From Arenimonas sp. GDDSR-1 (GTDB lineage Bacteria > Pseudomonadota > Gammaproteobacteria > Xanthomonadales > Xanthomonadaceae), in NCBI RefSeq assembly GCF_025980345.1, contig NZ_JAPDUI010000004.1, forward strand, positions 1-58,615: a stretch of 58,615 nucleotides of DNA, read 5' to 3'. Positions within the stretch are counted from its first letter, which is position 1. Every line of letters starts with the position of its first letter. Under the pieces are notes generated by a model. The model had not been told where the DNA came from and made no database searches. It was given only the letters and a program-made list of their open reading frames with translations. This document shows, one piece after another, positions 8,378 to 17,373 of the stretch. The position numbers were made by a program, and so were the translations under genes.

Positions 8378-9775
8378 ATGACCCGCAGCAAGCGCATCTA
8401 TGTCCTCGATACCAATATCCTGATGCATGATCCAACCGCGCTGTTTAAGTTCGAAGAACACGATGTTTTCATTCCCATGATGGTCCTTGAGGAACTGGAT
8501 AACGGCAAGAAAGGCCACTCCGAATCCTCACGCAACGCCCGGCAGGTCAGCCGGTTCCTCAACGAGCTGGTCGAATCGCACGGTAGCCGCGACATCGCCG
8601 AGGGCATAACCCTGGTCCAGCCGAAAGGCCTCAACCTGCGGGCCGAACAGAGCGTCGGCAAGCTCCACTTCCAGTTGAAGCAGGTCGAAGCCGGCAAGCG
8701 CTTCGGTACCGTACTGCCCGACAACCTCATTCTTGGCTCAATACTGCAGCTGAAGGAAGACAACCCCGGCGTTCCGGTGGTTCTGGTCTCCAAGGACATC
8801 AATCTGCGCATCAAAGCCTCGATCTGCGGTGTCGCCGCCGAGGATTACGAGAACGACCGCGCCATCGACGATTTCAATCTGCTGTTCACCGGCGTACGTG
8901 AACTGGAAGCCGACTTCTGGGAACGCCATCAGGGCAACCTGCGCTCCTGGACCGACAAGGGCCGCACTTACTATGAAATTCTGCGTGCGCGTGATGAGGA
9001 CTGGTTCATCAACCAGTTCCTGTACATGCCGGGCGATGACGAGGTCGAAATGCGGGTCTGCCGCATGGATGGCGACAAGGTCGTGCTGCAGATCGTCGAT
9101 GATTACCGGACACCCCAGCATCAGGTCTGGGGCGTCGGCGCCCGCAACCGCGAACAGAACTTCGCGCTCAATGCCCTGATGGATCCCGAAATCGACCTGG
9201 TCACCCTGCTCGGCACCGCCGGCACCGGCAAGACGCTTCTGGCATTGGCGGCCGGCCTGACCCAGACCATGGACAGCCAGCGTTACCGCGAAATCATCAT
9301 GACCCGCGCCACGGTCTCGGTCGGCGAGGACATCGGCTTCCTGCCCGGTACCGAGGAAGAGAAGATGACGCCCTGGATGGGCGCCCTGACCGACAATCTG
9401 GAAGTGCTGACCAACACCCAGGAGCAGAACTCGTGGGGGCGCGGCGCCACCAACGAACTTCTGGCCTCGCGCATCAAAATCCGGGCTATGAACTTCATGC
9501 GCGGACGCACTTTCCTGAGCCGATGGCTGATTGTGGACGAAGCGCAGAATCTGACCCCGAAACAGATGAAGACCCTGATTACCCGCGCCGGCCCCGGCAC
9601 CAAGATCATCTGCATGGGCAATGTCGAACAGATCGATACGCCCTACCTGACCGAAACGACCTCGGGTCTGACTTACGCGGTCGACCGCTTCAAGAACTGG
9701 GCGCATTCCGCGCACATCACCCTGCGCCGCGGTGAACGCTCACGTCTGGCCGATTACGCCTCCGAGGTGTTGTAA
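8378..9775 (+). CDS. PIN-PhoH family ATPase
   Basis: A 465-residue protein with an N-terminal PIN nuclease domain ([13 protein letters not shown], first acidic residue D11) and a C-terminal PhoH P-loop ATPase. The Walker A motif is GTAGTGKT at residues 279-286 and Walker B is IVDEAQN around D387. Family members of this PhoH2-like architecture are reported as RNA helicase/ribonuclease proteins. It lies 25 nt after the gcvR-like gene and 3 nt before thiD, so cotranscription is likely. Despite the PhoH name, no Pho box is seen in front of this run. Confidence 0.9.
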   Translation: MTRSKRIYVLDTNILMHDPTALFKFEEHDVFIPMMVLEELDNGKKGHSESSRNARQVSRFLNELVESHGSRDIAEGITLVQPKGLNLRAEQSVGKLHFQLKQVEAGKRFGTVLPDNLILGSILQLKEDNPGVPVVLVSKDINLRIKASICGVAAEDYENDRAIDDFNLLFTGVRELEADFWERHQGNLRSWTDKGRTYYEILRARDEDWFINQFLYMPGDDEVEMRVCRMDGDKVVLQIVDDYRTPQHQVWGVGARNREQNFALNALMDPEIDLVTLLGTAGTGKTLLALAAGLTQTMDSQRYREIIMTRATVSVGEDIGFLPGTEEEKMTPWMGALTDNLEVLTNTQEQNSWGRGATNELLASRIKIRAMNFMRGRTFLSRWLIVDEAQNLTPKQMKTLITRAGPGTKIICMGNVEQIDTPYLTETTSGLTYAVDRFKNWAHSAHITLRRGERSRLADYASEVL

Positions 9776-9778
9776 GCC

Positions 9779-10564
9779 ATGGCGCGGGTCCCGTCCGTGC
9801 TCACCATCGCCGGATCCGACTCCGGCGGCGGTGCCGGCATCCAGGCCGACCTGAAAACCTTCGCCGCACATGGCCTGCACGGCCTGTCGGCGATTGCCGC
9901 CCTCACCGCCCAGAACACCCGCGGCGTGCAGGCCATCCATGTACCGCCGCCCGCTTTTCTCAAAGCCCAGCTTGATTCGGTGTTTTCGGATTTCGATGTG
10001 CGCGCGGTAAAGATCGGCATGCTGGCCAATGCACGCATCATCGACACCGTCGCCGACGCGCTGGAGCGCTACCGTCCGAAATCCGTCGTGCTCGACCCGG
10101 TGATGGTGTCGAGCTCCGGACACACCCTGCTGGAACCCCGTGCCATCCGGAAACTGGTCGACCGCCTGTTACCAATAGCCACGGTCATCACCCCCAACAT
10201 CGACGAAGCCGTGCTGCTGCTCGACCATGCCATCGACAACGACGAACAGGCTGAAGGCGCATTGGTCGAGTTGCTGGCCATGGGTGCGAATGCGGTGCTG
10301 CTCAAAGGCGGACACCTGTCGGGGAAGAAAGTCATCGACCGGCTCGACACCGGTAAAGCCCTGTTCGAGTTCGAGCACACGCGGCTGAAGGTCTCCGGCC
10401 ACGGAACCGGTTGTACGTTGGCGGCGGCCATCGCCGCCAATCTGGCGCTGAAGAAACCCCTGCCGGAGGCCTGTGAAGCCGCTGGCGATTACGTGTTCAA
10501 GGCTCTGAAAAGCGCTTACAATCCCGGAACCAGCGGATTATCGGTTTTGAAACACCTCCAGTAA
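9779..10564 (+). CDS. thiD: Hydroxymethylpyrimidine/phosphomethylpyrimidine kinase
   Basis: Phosphorylates hydroxymethylpyrimidine twice for thiamine synthesis. The 261-residue ribokinase-fold protein carries the family N-terminus [19 protein letters not shown], the central LLKGGH, and the anion-hole/catalytic [15 protein letters not shown] near residue 205-220. It begins 3 nt after the phoH-like stop. No other thiamine genes are in the window. Confidence 0.94.
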   Translation: MARVPSVLTIAGSDSGGGAGIQADLKTFAAHGLHGLSAIAALTAQNTRGVQAIHVPPPAFLKAQLDSVFSDFDVRAVKIGMLANARIIDTVADALERYRPKSVVLDPVMVSSSGHTLLEPRAIRKLVDRLLPIATVITPNIDEAVLLLDHAIDNDEQAEGALVELLAMGANAVLLKGGHLSGKKVIDRLDTGKALFEFEHTRLKVSGHGTGCTLAAAIAANLALKKPLPEACEAAGDYVFKALKSAYNPGTSGLSVLKHLQ

Positions 10565-10571
10565 CGTAACC

Positions 10572-11747
10572 ATGCACAACAAATCGCACTACGACACCCT
10601 GAATGTCAGCCGCAATGCCAAACCGGCTGCGATCACCGAAGCCTACGAGCGCCTGGTCCAGAAGTGCCGTGACGAGCTCCGCCCCAATGCCGATCCTTCA
10701 CGCTACCTGAAGGCCATCGGCGATGCACATGCCGTACTTTCCGATCCGGATCAGAGAGCGGCTTACGACCTCTGGCTGCAGGAACAGGAACGGGCCAAAA
10801 ACGGACCCAAGTTGCCGGCATCGCCGATCAAAACACCGCCAGCCGCCAATCCCCGCGCCAAAGACCCGAATCAAAGTACTGGCAACATTCCGGCCCCTGT
10901 TGCGCCCGAATCGGCCGACGCACCCGGGAAATTCCGGCTTACTGCTGCAGCTCTCCTTGTTCTGGGAGTGGCCGGCCTGTTCTGGCTCTACAAGGGCCGG
11001 AATACGCCTGAACCGCCGGTAGCGGTCGCTTCGGATTCTGCGGATAACGCCGTAATACAGCCCCCTGCAGAACCATCCCGGAGTGAAGTCAAGGCAACGG
11101 AGGTGGCTGAAATCGCCATACCGGATCACGACCGCGTGGCACTGGAGAATTACCTCGGCAGCTGGCATGGCGGCGTGGATACCTCGGCAAAATGGCAGAA
11201 ACTGGAGATCCAGAAGAAATCCGCCAATAGCCTGGTGTTCCAACTGGACAGCAAAGCTCCGGGTAAAATCGGCGAGGTTTACGGTGTCGCGGAATTCCGT
11301 AACGGCTATGCGCTTTTCTTCAACCAGGAATACGGCTGCAGCATCGTTTTCAGCATCAAGTCCGGCACCTTGAATGTAAACACCTCCGGCTGCCAGGCCT
11401 ACCACGGGGCCGGAACGGGCTTTGACGGCGATTATGTGCGCGCGGACATGGTGAAAAATACCGGTACACCGGTCGTGGGAGCTAACGCGAAACAAATCGC
11501 TCCGGTCAAACAACCGAAACCCGTGACAGCACCCTCAACGGTCAGCTCAGCCGCGCCTGTCAATGCTCCGGAGGCACCGGCCGCCAATTCCGGCAAACTT
11601 TACCGCTTCGTGGCGACCGTCAAGAATGCCGAAGGCAAAACCGAACGCATCGAGCTGGTTGCCGTAAACGAGGAGGCCGCGCGCGCCATCCTGCGTGATT
11701 TCCGGGGCAACCCGAAAGTTGTCCGCATCCGGCGGGCCTGGTTCTGA
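10572..11747 (+). CDS. Membrane-anchored J-like protein lacking HPD
   Basis: A 391-residue protein. Residues 1-66 align with the J domain of DnaJ: HYDTLNVSRNA at the start and AHAVLSDPDQRAAYD at the end. The HPD tripeptide that stimulates DnaK is missing; the loop reads ELRPNADPSR. A Pro/Ala-rich linker leads to one transmembrane helix at about 121-140. The rest would be periplasmic if the J-like part is inside, and includes a C-terminal module at about 342-391 that I do not recognise. It starts 7 nt after thiD and ends at a strong terminator. Function unknown. Confidence 0.7.
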   Translation: MHNKSHYDTLNVSRNAKPAAITEAYERLVQKCRDELRPNADPSRYLKAIGDAHAVLSDPDQRAAYDLWLQEQERAKNGPKLPASPIKTPPAANPRAKDPNQSTGNIPAPVAPESADAPGKFRLTAAALLVLGVAGLFWLYKGRNTPEPPVAVASDSADNAVIQPPAEPSRSEVKATEVAEIAIPDHDRVALENYLGSWHGGVDTSAKWQKLEIQKKSANSLVFQLDSKAPGKIGEVYGVAEFRNGYALFFNQEYGCSIVFSIKSGTLNVNTSGCQAYHGAGTGFDGDYVRADMVKNTGTPVVGANAKQIAPVKQPKPVTAPSTVSSAAPVNAPEAPAANSGKLYRFVATVKNAEGKTERIELVAVNEEAARAILRDFRGNPKVVRIRRAWF

Positions 11748-11760
11748 GATTTCAGGAATC

Positions 11761-11788
11761 AAAAAAACGCGCCGAAGCGCGTTTTTTT
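11761..11788. terminator. Bidirectional terminator
   Basis: A 12-bp stem (AAAAAAACGCGC/GCGCGTTTTTTT) with CGAA loop and T-run separates the convergent J-like gene and isocitrate dehydrogenase gene and can serve both strands. Confidence 0.88.
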
Positions 11789-11809
11789 TTGTTTGAGAGA
11801 CGGAAAATA

Positions 11810-12820
11810 TCAGGCCTTGATGTGCTTGATGATGGCCGCGGCGAAGGTCTGCGTACTGCCGGTGCCGCCCAGATCCGGCGTCAGGTGGTCTTTGTCGTTC
11901 ATGGTGTCGATGATGGCCTGCTTGAGCCGGCGGCCGGCATCGACCTGACCGATGTGTTCCAGCATCTGCACAGCGCCGAGCAGCAACGCGCAGGGGTTGG
12001 CGATGCCTTTGCCGGCGATGTCCGGGGCCGAACCGTGCACGGCTTCGAAAATGGCACAGTCCTTGCCGATATTGGCGCCCGGCGCCAGGCCGAGACCGCC
12101 GACCAGACCGGCGCACAGATCGGAGATGATGTCGCCGAACAGATTGGTGGTCACGATCACGTCGAACTGCTCCGGCTTCATGACCAGCTGCATGCAGGTG
12201 TTGTCGACGATCATCTCGTTGCATTCGATCTGCGGGTATTCTGCAGCCACTTCGCGCGCCACTTTCAGGAACAGACCGGAGGTGGTTTTCAGGATATTGG
12301 CCTTGTGTACCACGGTGATTTTCTTGCGTCCGAGGTTCTTGGCCAGCTCAAAGGCATAGCGAACGATGCGTTCGGAACCCTTGCGGGTGATTTTCTGGGT
12401 CAGCAGCGCGGTTTCGCCGTCCTCGGAAATGCTTTGGCCTTCCCCGATGTAGGCGCCTTCGGTATTCTCGCGCACGGTGATCAGGTCGATGTTGCTGTAA
12501 CGCGACTTGGTGTTCGGGAAGCTGATGGCCGGACGGACATTGGCATACAGGTCGAATTTACGGCGCAACGCGACATTGATCGAAGAAAACCCCTCGCCGA
12601 CCGGCGTGGTCAGCGGGCTTTTCAAGGCGACTTTATGTTTGATGATCGCGGCCAGCGTGGCTTCCGGCAGCAGTTCGCCGGTTTTTTCATAGGCACTCAG
12701 GCCGGCATCGACGAAATCATACTGTAGACCGACGTTTAGGGCATCGAGCACCTCCAGGGTAGCGTCCATGATTTCCGGACCGATGCCATCTCCTTTGATG
12801 ACGGCGATTGTCTGCGACAT
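11810..12820 (-). CDS. NAD-dependent isocitrate dehydrogenase
   Basis: Beta-decarboxylating dehydrogenase of 336 residues, most likely making 2-oxoglutarate from isocitrate in the TCA cycle. The N-terminus VIKGDGIGPEIMDATLEVL, the substrate segment LITVRENTEGAYIGEGQ and the metal-binding FGDIISDLCAGLVGGLG are those of the short NAD-type enzymes. E. coli Icd is over 400 residues and NADP-linked. Isopropylmalate dehydrogenase is the main alternative, but the RENTEG(A/E)Y context favours isocitrate. The gene stands alone, between a terminator and a palindromic promoter. Confidence 0.88.
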   Translation of the reverse strand: MSQTIAVIKGDGIGPEIMDATLEVLDALNVGLQYDFVDAGLSAYEKTGELLPEATLAAIIKHKVALKSPLTTPVGEGFSSINVALRRKFDLYANVRPAISFPNTKSRYSNIDLITVRENTEGAYIGEGQSISEDGETALLTQKITRKGSERIVRYAFELAKNLGRKKITVVHKANILKTTSGLFLKVAREVAAEYPQIECNEMIVDNTCMQLVMKPEQFDVIVTTNLFGDIISDLCAGLVGGLGLAPGANIGKDCAIFEAVHGSAPDIAGKGIANPCALLLGAVQMLEHIGQVDAGRRLKQAIIDTMNDKDHLTPDLGGTGSTQTFAAAIIKHIKA

Positions 12821-12850
12821 ATGCTGATTCCTGGGTGGATTGAAGTAAGC

Positions 12851-12865
12851 CCGCTATTATAGCGG
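12851..12865 (-). promoter_or_regulatory. Palindrome containing the isocitrate dehydrogenase -10
   Basis: CCGCTA-TTA-TAGCGG is a perfect 6-bp inverted repeat. Read on the minus strand it contains TATAAT (12861-12856), placed about 35 nt before the start codon, so a DNA-binding protein here would sit on the -10 box. No convincing -35 hexamer is seen. Confidence 0.5.
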
Positions 12866-12924
12866 ACTAGCCCCGTCCGGAGCCGAACAGGGCCTAAACC
12901 GCCGTCATATCGGGGCCTCTCGGC

Positions 12925-13308
12925 TCAATCGTGCTTGTGCTCAGGCACGGCATGGATGCCCTGCCCCTCGAGCTGGTCGAGGAAATCGACGCCCCGGCGC
13001 AGGTGGGGGATGACAATCGAGCCGCCGACCACCAGCGCCACGGAGAACGCCTCGAAAAACTCCTCGCGGTTGACCCCGGCCTCCTTGCACTGGGCGATGT
13101 GGTAACTGATGCAGTCATCGCAGCGCAGCACCATGGAAGCCACCAGACCCAGAAGTTCCTTGGTTTTCAGGTCAAGGGCGCCGTCTTTATAGGTTTGGGT
13201 ATCAAGCGCGAAAAAGCGCCGGACCACCTGATTGTCCTCGGCCAGGATGCGTTCGTTCATGCGCTGGCGGAACTCGGTAAAGGCTTTGACGCGGTCCTGT
13301 TCGCTCAC
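12925..13308 (-). CDS. AhpD-like carboxymuconolactone decarboxylase family protein
   Basis: A 127-residue all-helical protein. The redox motif CDDCISYH (C63, C66, H70) is the CxxC...H centre of AhpD-like proteins, which act as thiol reductants or peroxidases. ELLGLVASMVLR before it and ALVVGGSIVIPHL after it are typical of the family. Its start overlaps the stop of the glutaredoxin gene by 4 nt (ATGA), so the pair is cotranscribed and a thiol-redox role is likely. The exact substrate is unknown. Confidence 0.85.
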   Translation of the reverse strand: MSEQDRVKAFTEFRQRMNERILAEDNQVVRRFFALDTQTYKDGALDLKTKELLGLVASMVLRCDDCISYHIAQCKEAGVNREEFFEAFSVALVVGGSIVIPHLRRGVDFLDQLEGQGIHAVPEHKHD

Positions 13309-13565
13309 GGGGCTTGCTCCACTAAGGGTTGAAAGTTTCCGGCACGGTCCAGGGCCACCATGTCGTCAAAACCACCGACATGAGTACCATTGACGAAGAT
13401 CTGGGGCACCGAGGTGCGCTTGGCCCGTGTCATCATCTCATTGCGGGCTCCGGCGTCCTGGTCGATGCGGATTTCGCGGTAGTCCAAGCCCCTGGATTTC
13501 AGGAAATTCTTGGCCGCCACGCAATAGGGGCAGACGGCGGCGCTGTAGATGAGGATATCGGCCAT
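13305..13565 (-). CDS. grxC: Glutaredoxin 3 (GrxC type)
   Basis: Glutathione-dependent thiol reductase of 86 residues with the dithiol active site CPYC at 12-15, the cis-proline in TSVPQIFVNG and the glutathione-binding GGFDDMVALDR. Cytoplasmic, no signal peptide. It is first in a two-gene operon with the AhpD-like protein and divergent from the M48 protease gene. Confidence 0.93.
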   Translation of the reverse strand: MADILIYSAAVCPYCVAAKNFLKSRGLDYREIRIDQDAGARNEMMTRAKRTSVPQIFVNGTHVGGFDDMVALDRAGNFQPLVEQAP

Positions 13566-13640
13566 GACGGTCCTTGGGATGACGGGGAACTATGCGTTAG
13601 TATGTGAGTCCCAGTGTAAGTGAATTCAAGTGCATAACGG

Positions 13641-15239
13641 ATGAACAAATTACACCCTGCCGGGAACGGACTGGCTTTGGCCGTACTGGTCGCCCTGAGC
13701 GGCGCCGGCATGGCCTGCATGGCCCAGGAAACCACCCTGCCCGAATTGGGGTCTTCCGCCGGGGAAATGATTACCCCGGCTCAGGAAGCGCAGTATGGCG
13801 GCTATACCCTGCACCAGCTGCGGCAGATGAACTATGTGCTCGACGACCCTCTGCTGGACTCCTGGCTGCAGACCATGGGCCACCGGCTGGGCGCCAATTC
13901 CGACAATCCCAGGCAACCCTATACCTTCTTCCTGCTGCGCGAGCGGCAGATCAACGCCTTCGCGACACTCGGCGGTTACATCGGCACCAATGCCGGTTTG
14001 GTTCTGACTGCCAAGACCGAAGATGAAGTGGCCGGCGTGCTCAGCCATGAAATTTCACACGTCACCCAGAAGCACGTGATCCGTTCGGTCGAGCGCGCCA
14101 AAAAGGACCAGATACCCATCATGCTGGCGGCGCTTGGAATGATCGTGGCAGCGCAATCGGCAGGCGGCTCGGGAAACTCGGCGGATAATGCCTCGGCCGC
14201 CGCCATGATGAGCGCCCAGGCCCTGATGATCCAACGCCAGATCGATTACACCCGCTCCAACGAGTCCGAGGCCGATCGCATCGGCATCCAGACCCTGTTC
14301 CGGGCCGGCTACAACCCGGATGCATTGGCCGATTTCTTCGCCCGGATGGAAAGCGTGGGCCGGGCCAATTCCGGGGGTTATACCGCCCCGGACTACCTCC
14401 GGACGCATCCGGTCAGTGCCACCCGCATCAGCGAAGCCCGTGACCGCGCCCTCAAGATCCGCGATAACCGCGCGGTGCTCGGCGCTGGCGGCAAAAATCC
14501 GGACAACCCGCTGCTACCCGACTTTGCCCGACCCGACACCCTCCGCCAAACCGCCGCCGGCAGCGATTTCCCGTGGGCCAAGGAACGCCTGCGCGTGCTT
14601 TCCGCATCCAGCCCCGGCGCCGCCATCATCGAGTACCGGCGCGGCATCGATGGCTATGAAAGCAAACCCAGCGAAGCCCATCAGTATGGACTGGCCCTGG
14701 CCTATATCGCCAACCGACAGGGCAATGATGCCGAAGCGATCCTGGCCGACTTGCATAAAAAGCATCCGGACCACCTGTGGATCGCAATTGCCCTTGCGCA
14801 AGCGGCGCAGGCTGCCAAGAAGCCGGTCCTGGCTGAATCCCGATTCGAGCAATTGCTGGCCAAGTTCCCGGATAACCGTGCGGCTCTTCTGGCTTACGCC
14901 GACTTCCTGCTTGAACAGGACGATGCCACGAAAGCGCAGCGGGCCCAGGAGGTCCTTCGTCGCTTCGGAGGCGACGGCGAGGATTTCACCTACCAACGTC
15001 TGTTGGCGCGCGCTTACGAGCTTTCCGGAAACACCCTCAGGGCCGCCGAAGCCTATGCCGAAGTCGCTTTTCTGAACGGCCGGGTCGATGACGCCATCAA
15101 TCAGCTCAACGCCCTGCTCCGGAACGACGACCTGGATTATTACCAACGTGCCCGGGTGGAGGCCCGGATTGCCGAATTCATGCCGATCTCGCTGGAACTG
15201 AAGCGTCAGGGCATCAAACCGGAAGAACAGGGCGGCTGA
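13641..15239 (+). CDS. bepA: BepA-like periplasmic M48 metalloprotease
   Basis: Periplasmic protease/chaperone of outer-membrane protein quality control. A signal peptide covers roughly residues 1-28. The zinc site is HEISH at 136-140, with a third ligand E210 in NESEADRIG. After about residue 310 the sequence turns into TPR-like helical repeats, matching the protease-plus-TPR plan of BepA (YfgC). The 532 residues are slightly longer than E. coli BepA (487). The gene ends only 12 nt before the Pho box of phoB. Confidence 0.85.
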   Translation: MNKLHPAGNGLALAVLVALSGAGMACMAQETTLPELGSSAGEMITPAQEAQYGGYTLHQLRQMNYVLDDPLLDSWLQTMGHRLGANSDNPRQPYTFFLLRERQINAFATLGGYIGTNAGLVLTAKTEDEVAGVLSHEISHVTQKHVIRSVERAKKDQIPIMLAALGMIVAAQSAGGSGNSADNASAAAMMSAQALMIQRQIDYTRSNESEADRIGIQTLFRAGYNPDALADFFARMESVGRANSGGYTAPDYLRTHPVSATRISEARDRALKIRDNRAVLGAGGKNPDNPLLPDFARPDTLRQTAAGSDFPWAKERLRVLSASSPGAAIIEYRRGIDGYESKPSEAHQYGLALAYIANRQGNDAEAILADLHKKHPDHLWIAIALAQAAQAAKKPVLAESRFEQLLAKFPDNRAALLAYADFLLEQDDATKAQRAQEVLRRFGGDGEDFTYQRLLARAYELSGNTLRAAEAYAEVAFLNGRVDDAINQLNALLRNDDLDYYQRARVEARIAEFMPISLELKRQGIKPEEQGG

Positions 15240-15251
15240 GTCTGTGACAGG

Positions 15252-15285
15252 CTGTCATAAAGCCGTCATAATGATTGGATGTAAT
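15252..15285 (+). promoter_or_regulatory. Pho box and -10 element of phoB
   Basis: CTGTCATAAAGCCGTCAT (15252-15269) is two 7-mers, CTGTCAT and CCGTCAT, 4 nt apart, the classical PhoB binding site. It is followed after exactly 10 nt by TGTAAT (15280-15285), one mismatch from TATAAT. This is the spacing I recall for the E. coli phoA promoter, where the box replaces the -35. It implies PhoB autoactivates its own operon. Confidence 0.88.
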
Positions 15286-15314
15286 GCCTTAACTCCCGAG
15301 ACTAAGGTTCTGCC

Positions 15315-16013
15315 GTGCAAGCTCAAATCCTGATTGTCGAAGACGAACCGGCCATCCGTGACATGATTGCCTATGCCCTTCGTACGCAATCCTACCAGCC
15401 GATCTGCGCCCAGGACGCCAAAGAGGCCATGCAGGCCATCTCCGAGCGCATTCCCGACATGATCCTGCTGGACTGGATGCTTCCGGGCACCCCCGGCATT
15501 GAACTGGCCCGACGCTTCCGCCGGGAAAGCAATACCCGCGATGTGCCGATCATCATGCTGACCGCCAAGGGCGAGGAATCCGATCGAATCGCCGGTTTCG
15601 ACAGCGGCGTCGATGATTATGTGGTCAAGCCCTTCTCCGCCCGTGAACTTCTGGCGCGGATCAAAGCCGTGCTGCGCCGCAGCCGTGAGAATGAAGATGA
15701 CGGTTCGATCGCCGTCGGCCCCCTGCGCCTCGATGCCAATCAACAGAAACTGCTGGTCCGTGAGGAGAAAGTCCATCTCGGCCCGACGGAATACCGTCTG
15801 TTGCATTTCATGATGAGCCATGCCAACCGGGTGTATACCCGCAATCAGCTGCTCGATTTCGTCTGGGGCGGCGGCAGCGACATCGAGGACCGGACCGTGG
15901 ATGTGCATGTCCGCCGTCTGCGCAAGGTACTCGAACCGTTCCAGCTGGAATCGATGATCGAAACCGTACGCGGGGCCGGCTACCGCTTCGTCGGGCAACC
16001 GCCGGCATCCTGA
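15315..16013 (+). CDS. phoB: Phosphate response regulator PhoB
   Basis: OmpR-family regulator of 232 residues. The receiver domain (1-120) has the acidic pocket EDE at 9-11 and phosphoacceptor D53 in LLDWMLPG. The winged-helix DNA-binding domain covers about 130-230, ending GAGYRFVG. Translation starts at GTG 15315 with AAGG 7 nt upstream. Followed after 2 nt by phoR. The upstream Pho box, the partner kinase and polyphosphate genes downstream fix it as PhoB rather than another OmpR-type regulator. Confidence 0.94.
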   Translation: MQAQILIVEDEPAIRDMIAYALRTQSYQPICAQDAKEAMQAISERIPDMILLDWMLPGTPGIELARRFRRESNTRDVPIIMLTAKGEESDRIAGFDSGVDDYVVKPFSARELLARIKAVLRRSRENEDDGSIAVGPLRLDANQQKLLVREEKVHLGPTEYRLLHFMMSHANRVYTRNQLLDFVWGGGSDIEDRTVDVHVRRLRKVLEPFQLESMIETVRGAGYRFVGQPPAS

Positions 16014-16015
16014 AC

Positions 16016-17320
16016 ATGGCCAAGGCGACCCTGACTGCACTGGCGTGGCGGCAATCCTGGATTCTCTGGGGCTTCACCTATGCCGTCGGTCTTGCCATCG
16101 GTTATGCCTTGGGCAGCGGCAGGGGTGTGCTGATTGCATTCATCGCGCTGACCGTATTCCAGATTGTCCGCGCCTACCGCAAACTCGGTCGCATCCTTGA
16201 CCAGCTGGAATCGCGGGTATTGAATCCGCAGCCGGATGGCCAGGGCGTCTGGGCGGCATTGGAAACCCTGATTTACAAAAAGAACCGGGAACACCGCATC
16301 CGCATCGGCCGCCTGGTCCAGATGCTGCGCGGATACCGGCTTGCCGCGGGATCCATGCCGGAAGGCGCCCTGGTGGTGAGCCGCGAAACGGGATATCTCG
16401 TGTGGTCGAACAAGACCGCGAAACGGATGCTCGGACTGCACCCAGGCGAGGAAGACACCAACCTGTTCCGGCTGTTGGGCCAGGAAGTGAAAACCTGGTT
16501 CACCACGGCGGATGCGGAAAAACCCCTGCTGAACGTGAACTCGCCCGGCGAGCACGATGCCTATCTGGATCTTTTTTTGCTGCCCTACACTGCCCAGAAC
16601 AGCCTGGTGGTGATGCGCGACTCCACCAAGATGCGGCGGCTGGAGCAAATGCGCAGTGATTTCGTCGCCAATGTTTCGCACGAGCTGCGGACCCCGCTGA
16701 CGGTCATCCACGGCTATCTGGAGCTGATCGAACAGCAGGACAGTCCGGAGCTGCAGACCATCATCGCCGAAATGCAGAAACAGTCGAGCCGCATGAACAA
16801 TCTGGTCGAGGACCTGCTGAACCTGTCACGGCTCGAATCCGGAAGCACCCTGCCGGAAGAAGCCATCAGCACCGGCGCGCTGCTGCACACATTGCAGCAG
16901 GAGGCCATGGCCCTGAGCCAGGGCCGGCATGAAATCAGGCTCGAGCCGGAGTTCAGCGGTCTGCTGATCGGTTCGCCGAAGGACATCCACAGCGCGTTTT
17001 CGAACCTGGTGTCGAATGCGGTGCGCTATACGCCTGCCGAGGGCCGCATCGTCATCGGCTTCCGCCGCAACGAGGCCGATGGACTGGATTTCTGGGTGCA
17101 GGATACCGGTTTCGGCATTCCGGCCGACCAGATCAGCCGCCTGACCGAACGCTTCTACCGGGTGTCCACCAGCCGTTCGCGCGAGCTCGGCGGAACCGGA
17201 CTCGGACTTTCGATCTGCAAACATGTGCTGAATCTGCATCAAGCCGAACTGCGCATCGAAAGCACGCCCGGCAAGGGCAGCCGCTTTCTCTGCCGCTTTC
17301 CGGCCACACGCGTGGCTTAA
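16016..17320 (+). CDS. phoR: Phosphate sensor kinase PhoR
   Basis: Inner-membrane histidine kinase of 434 residues. Two hydrophobic helices at about 13-50 with almost no periplasmic loop are typical of PhoR, which senses phosphate through the Pst transporter and PhoU instead of directly. A PAS-like region spans about 110-200, then the phosphorylated H222 in the H-box SHELRTPL, and the ATPase domain ending with GGTGLGLSICKHV. It starts 2 nt after phoB. No pst or phoU gene is in the window. Confidence 0.94.
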   Translation: MAKATLTALAWRQSWILWGFTYAVGLAIGYALGSGRGVLIAFIALTVFQIVRAYRKLGRILDQLESRVLNPQPDGQGVWAALETLIYKKNREHRIRIGRLVQMLRGYRLAAGSMPEGALVVSRETGYLVWSNKTAKRMLGLHPGEEDTNLFRLLGQEVKTWFTTADAEKPLLNVNSPGEHDAYLDLFLLPYTAQNSLVVMRDSTKMRRLEQMRSDFVANVSHELRTPLTVIHGYLELIEQQDSPELQTIIAEMQKQSSRMNNLVEDLLNLSRLESGSTLPEEAISTGALLHTLQQEAMALSQGRHEIRLEPEFSGLLIGSPKDIHSAFSNLVSNAVRYTPAEGRIVIGFRRNEADGLDFWVQDTGFGIPADQISRLTERFYRVSTSRSRELGGTGLGLSICKHVLNLHQAELRIESTPGKGSRFLCRFPATRVA

Positions 17321-17373
17321 CCGCACCTGCGGCATCTGCTATGCTTCCCCGTAACGGCACTGAATGAAAGCGC

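Noticed and set aside
8378-9775. PhoH-like gene as part of the Pho regulon
   Set aside because: No Pho box seen upstream; the name comes from the domain only.
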